Assembly: GCA_947034895.1 (NCBI GenBank) | Contig: OX344761.1 | Location: 78,243,839 to 78,307,838 of the forward strand | DNA: 64,000 nucleotides | Direction: 5' to 3' | Source: Rhytidiadelphus loreus | Lineage: Eukaryota; Streptophyta; Bryopsida; Hypnales; Hylocomiaceae | Part shown: piece by piece, positions 61,300 through 64,000 of the stretch | How positions within the stretch are numbered: the first letter of the stretch is position 1 | Layout: every line of letters starts with the position of its first letter | Position numbers and translations under genes: made by a program | The notes under the pieces: generated by a model | What the model was told of the DNA's origin: nothing | Database searches by the model: none | What the model saw: the letters and a program-made list of their open reading frames with translations, nothing else

Positions 61300-61830
61300 A
61301 TTACGATCTTATAGCAACAAGGGTCCTCTTAGGATTGAATGGTTGATGGGAGGGTACTAATAATTTTCTCTTAATGCATTGTTGTTAGACTTGTTTCGAT
61401 TTTAGAAAAAAAACATGGTTGATAATAATTATTTTTATATCTAATGATCTTTATCACATTGAATTTTATTTTAGTTGAACGTTGTCTTATAGCATCATGG
61501 ATCTTCTCCAAGTCAATGAAAGGGTATCAATACTTCCGTCTTGATTTGTAAGTCTGTAGACTTGTTTAGATTTTCGAAACAAAAATTTGTTCATAACAAA
61601 TAATTCATTATATGTAGAAATAGCTTAGGTGAAGCAAATTTCATTTTTGTTGGTCACTATTTTGTAGTAGCATGGATCTTCTTAGGGCTGATGGAAGGTA
61701 TCTGTATGTTTGTCTTAATGAGCGTATAATTGAGCTTGTTCAAAATTTGAAAGAAATTTTTTGGTTTATTGTCGTATGTGCTATTTAAAATATCATGGTT
61801 ATAAATCAATTGTTTAGCGGTCACATAAAA
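61300..61830. repeat. Degenerate tandem array, about 176-bp unit
   Basis: Units begin near 61309, 61487 and 61663 with TTATAGCAWCA and GGATCTTCT-like phrases and share GACTTGTTTAGATTTT-like segments. A related stretch around GGTTATRAATCRATTGTTT occurs at 59980 and 61795. Confidence 0.7.
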
Positions 61831-62846
61831 GCACAATATTCAAAATTCCTAGGTGTCAATAATATTTGAGCTACTAACAATGTCATGAACCCCTATAAGG
61901 TCTTAGTTAGTATAGATCCATTTTTCAAATCGTCAAGGTGTGATATAAATTGCAATTTTTTCTTTTCTATGATGGAATCTCATTGTGTGTAGAATTTGTT
62001 AATGTAAGAGTCTAAGTCTGTGACGATTTGAAATTATTGTTCCATCTTCAAAAGATAGACTAAGTGAAGAAATTAATATCAAATATCAAATATGATTCAA
62101 ATGTCTACTTCAGCCTACATTTCATTCTTGAAATAGGATTATATATCAAATAGGGTATTGGAAAATCTCTTGATTTAAAAAAAATAGGAGATATGAATGC
62201 AATGGTGAATAAAATCGAAGAAGAGAAGAAATTAATTTGTGCATCATGGTACATTAATAGAATTGTGTAAGTTTCAATTTTCATAAATGAAAGAATGGTG
62301 ACAAGTTTAGAGAGTAAGCCATGTTGCATTCTTTGATATCCCAAATAGACTCACATAATTGTTGTGAAGTGTAGGAGGAACAACAACTTGGCCAGGTACA
62401 ATTTCGGACACAGTTTCAGATGTTGGAAATTGAGAAGAGTTGGTACATTGATCTAGATTAAAATACCTCCACTTCTAGAATAGCAACAACGAAACACAAT
62501 AATTCAAACAAACAAATCAAGATAACAAAATCCCAAATTTAATAAACCATCCTAGTAAGTTCGTTATATTTCTAAGTACCCAGTATTGTGTTTTCAAATT
62601 ATATATCAAGTATTTTTGGATTTAGTTCACAAGAAATATGATAGTTGCAAAATTCTAAATTCTTTTTTTTTTGTTTTAGAATGGTGTGTTATGAGTGGAA
62701 AAATATGTAACTATTTATGAACAGGATTGAGTACCAATTCTTCACGGTCGCATTTTGTGTTCTTTTTATCGCAGATGCTGAAGTGATTATAACGTGGTTG
62801 CTTGACCATTAAATGGGATTATACAATACACGGAGGAAATGAAGCT
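61831..62846. other. Intergenic, nothing recognised
   Basis: AT-rich, no supported feature. Confidence 0.5.
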
Positions 62847-62850
62847 TTAA

Positions 62851-63144
62851 CCCTGCTAGCGCCAAGCATTAGTTGGGGGATGGACAAGTCAGTGGTGTAA
62901 TATATGCTTTCATTGACCAAATCCCCCAACCTGTTGCTTTATTGGGGTAAGTACCCAAACACTCAAAGTTTGGGATTTTCTTTTTACATAAAAGCTAGTT
63001 ATGTAAATCCAATTGTACCGAAAGATGACCAAATGAATTTGATTCTCCGAAGGATCCCTGGAAGTGCCATATCATTTGAATATTGCGAATAATTGAATAA
63101 GTACTTTAGAAATCAAAGTGACCACGTTTTGGTCACTAAGGAAG
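62851..63144. mobile_element. Probable TTAA-flanked element, 294 bp
   Basis: TTAA at 62847-62850 then CCCTGCTAGCGCCAAGC; the right end TTGGTCACTAAGGAAG is followed by TTAA (63145-63148). The ends are imperfect inverses. A second left-type end, CCCTTTAGTGACCGTGG, follows at once at 63149, without a right end inside the window. Confidence 0.5.
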
Positions 63145-63148
63145 TTAA

Positions 63149-64000
63149 CCCTTTAGTGACCGTGGTTGATTTGAGGGGCGGGCCTAGTTTTTCTAGAAAC
63201 TGAATTTTGTGTCCATTGCAAAGATGCAGTCTTATATCAAACCATACAAGGTGTTTCCATAAGGGAGATTCTTCAACCTAACAAAATATGAAACTCATCC
63301 AACGGTACAAATTGCTATAAATGAGGTAGGAGGTTCACAAATCAACCAATTCAAGGCTAAAATTGAAATTTGGGAAGTGAAACATTTTTAAATATTTTGT
63401 AGTAAATTTCCCTCAACAGACAAGTAGAATAGACATCTAACCGAAGTCACTTCCTATTTTTTCAAGCTTTGTAAAATTAGTTACAAATTCTTGAAGTTCA
63501 CAAAAAATGGTCATCAAAACAAAACCCCTTCTAAAACGGGTACATTGAAATGTACCTCTAAATCATGTTTGCTTCTAGAGCCTTGCTGGAGTTTGAGTTG
63601 CTTTCCTTAATTCTCAAAAATCAATGCCTTAAATGACCCTTTACAATTTATGCTACATAAATACCGATGCATAAGTTTATTGTGGACATTTATGAGGTTA
63701 CAAAGCAACCCTGATGCCTTTTGTATTTTTTGTATTTTGGTTGAAGATTTCCCGTGTGAGTTGGTAAATACCTCGATCTTCTGAAGTACATTTTAAATGA
63801 TTGATTAAGAATAAGTAGAACTCCTAATCCTCTCCAATTAAGCAAATTCTTCCCCCTTCCAGAACTAAGCATAATATACATGTTGTAATCGTTGATTTAA
63901 TTTGTAGGTAGTGCACGAGTGCATAGGAGTTGTGAGATTTGAATAAGAGTTAATGTACATATGGCCTATTTTGAGTATGTTGCCAGTCCCTTTCATGTTT
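63149..64000. other. AT-rich right edge
   Basis: It may be the body of a TTAA-family element that starts at 63149 and runs off the window. No gene seen. Confidence 0.35.

Overview
This is nuclear DNA of a land plant. It has intron-rich genes with GT..AG introns, a plant LRR receptor-kinase gene, a GDSL-lipase relic, AT-rich intergenic DNA, and many plant-type MITEs of the mariner, hAT, CACTA and Mutator kinds. GC-rich first exons set in AT-rich surroundings and an unusual DDE-like element suggest a non-seed or otherwise less-sampled lineage, but the sequence does not fix the lineage.

Layout. 1-5.2 kb: the 3' half (membrane segment plus complete kinase domain) of an LRR receptor kinase, copy A, whose LRR exons lie left of the window. 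5.2-12.2 kb: non-coding, with a CATTAG-type MITE holding a nested CACTA MITE, a Stowaway/mariner-like element and a TTAA-flanked element. 12.4-13.9 kb: a GDSL esterase/lipase pseudogene. 15.8-25.8 kb: a mosaic of transposon ends and broken copies, namely a decayed copy of a small secreted-protein gene (16.7-18.7 kb), a copy of the LRR-kinase promoter and first exons (20.6-23.1 kb) riddled with MITEs, and an intact small secreted-protein gene (23.4-23.8 kb) followed by two more copies of its 3' coding end. 24.3-34 kb: MITEs, microsatellites and minisatellites. 34.6-47.2 kb: a near-complete 20-exon LRR receptor-kinase gene (copy B). Its last part (42.0-47.7 kb) is a duplicate of 1-5.7 kb.

49.2-58.8 kb is the most unusual part. 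A GC-richer island carries a 4-exon gene on the minus strand for a DDE-like transposase of the uncharacterised type marked by MDxSK, QxDN, ENKN and GHTHxDxD (DUF7869, from memory). It has a 19-bp terminal inverted repeat at its left edge and fourteen copies of the dyad AGACCGCGCGGTCT in three clusters, several with arms that differ between copies yet stay self-complementary. A second, unrecognised 5-exon gene on the plus strand follows it. Degenerate copies of the same dyad and of the same terminal repeat recur at 18.2, 21.8, 22.4, 35.5 and 36.5 kb as short non-autonomous elements, so the large element and the small ones form one family that has also entered introns of the receptor-kinase copies.

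58.8-64 kb is AT-rich non-coding DNA with a degenerate tandem array and TTAA-flanked fragments. No rRNA, tRNA or CRISPR was recognised. All exon models were read by eye from splice signals and phase; none is tested by transcript data.
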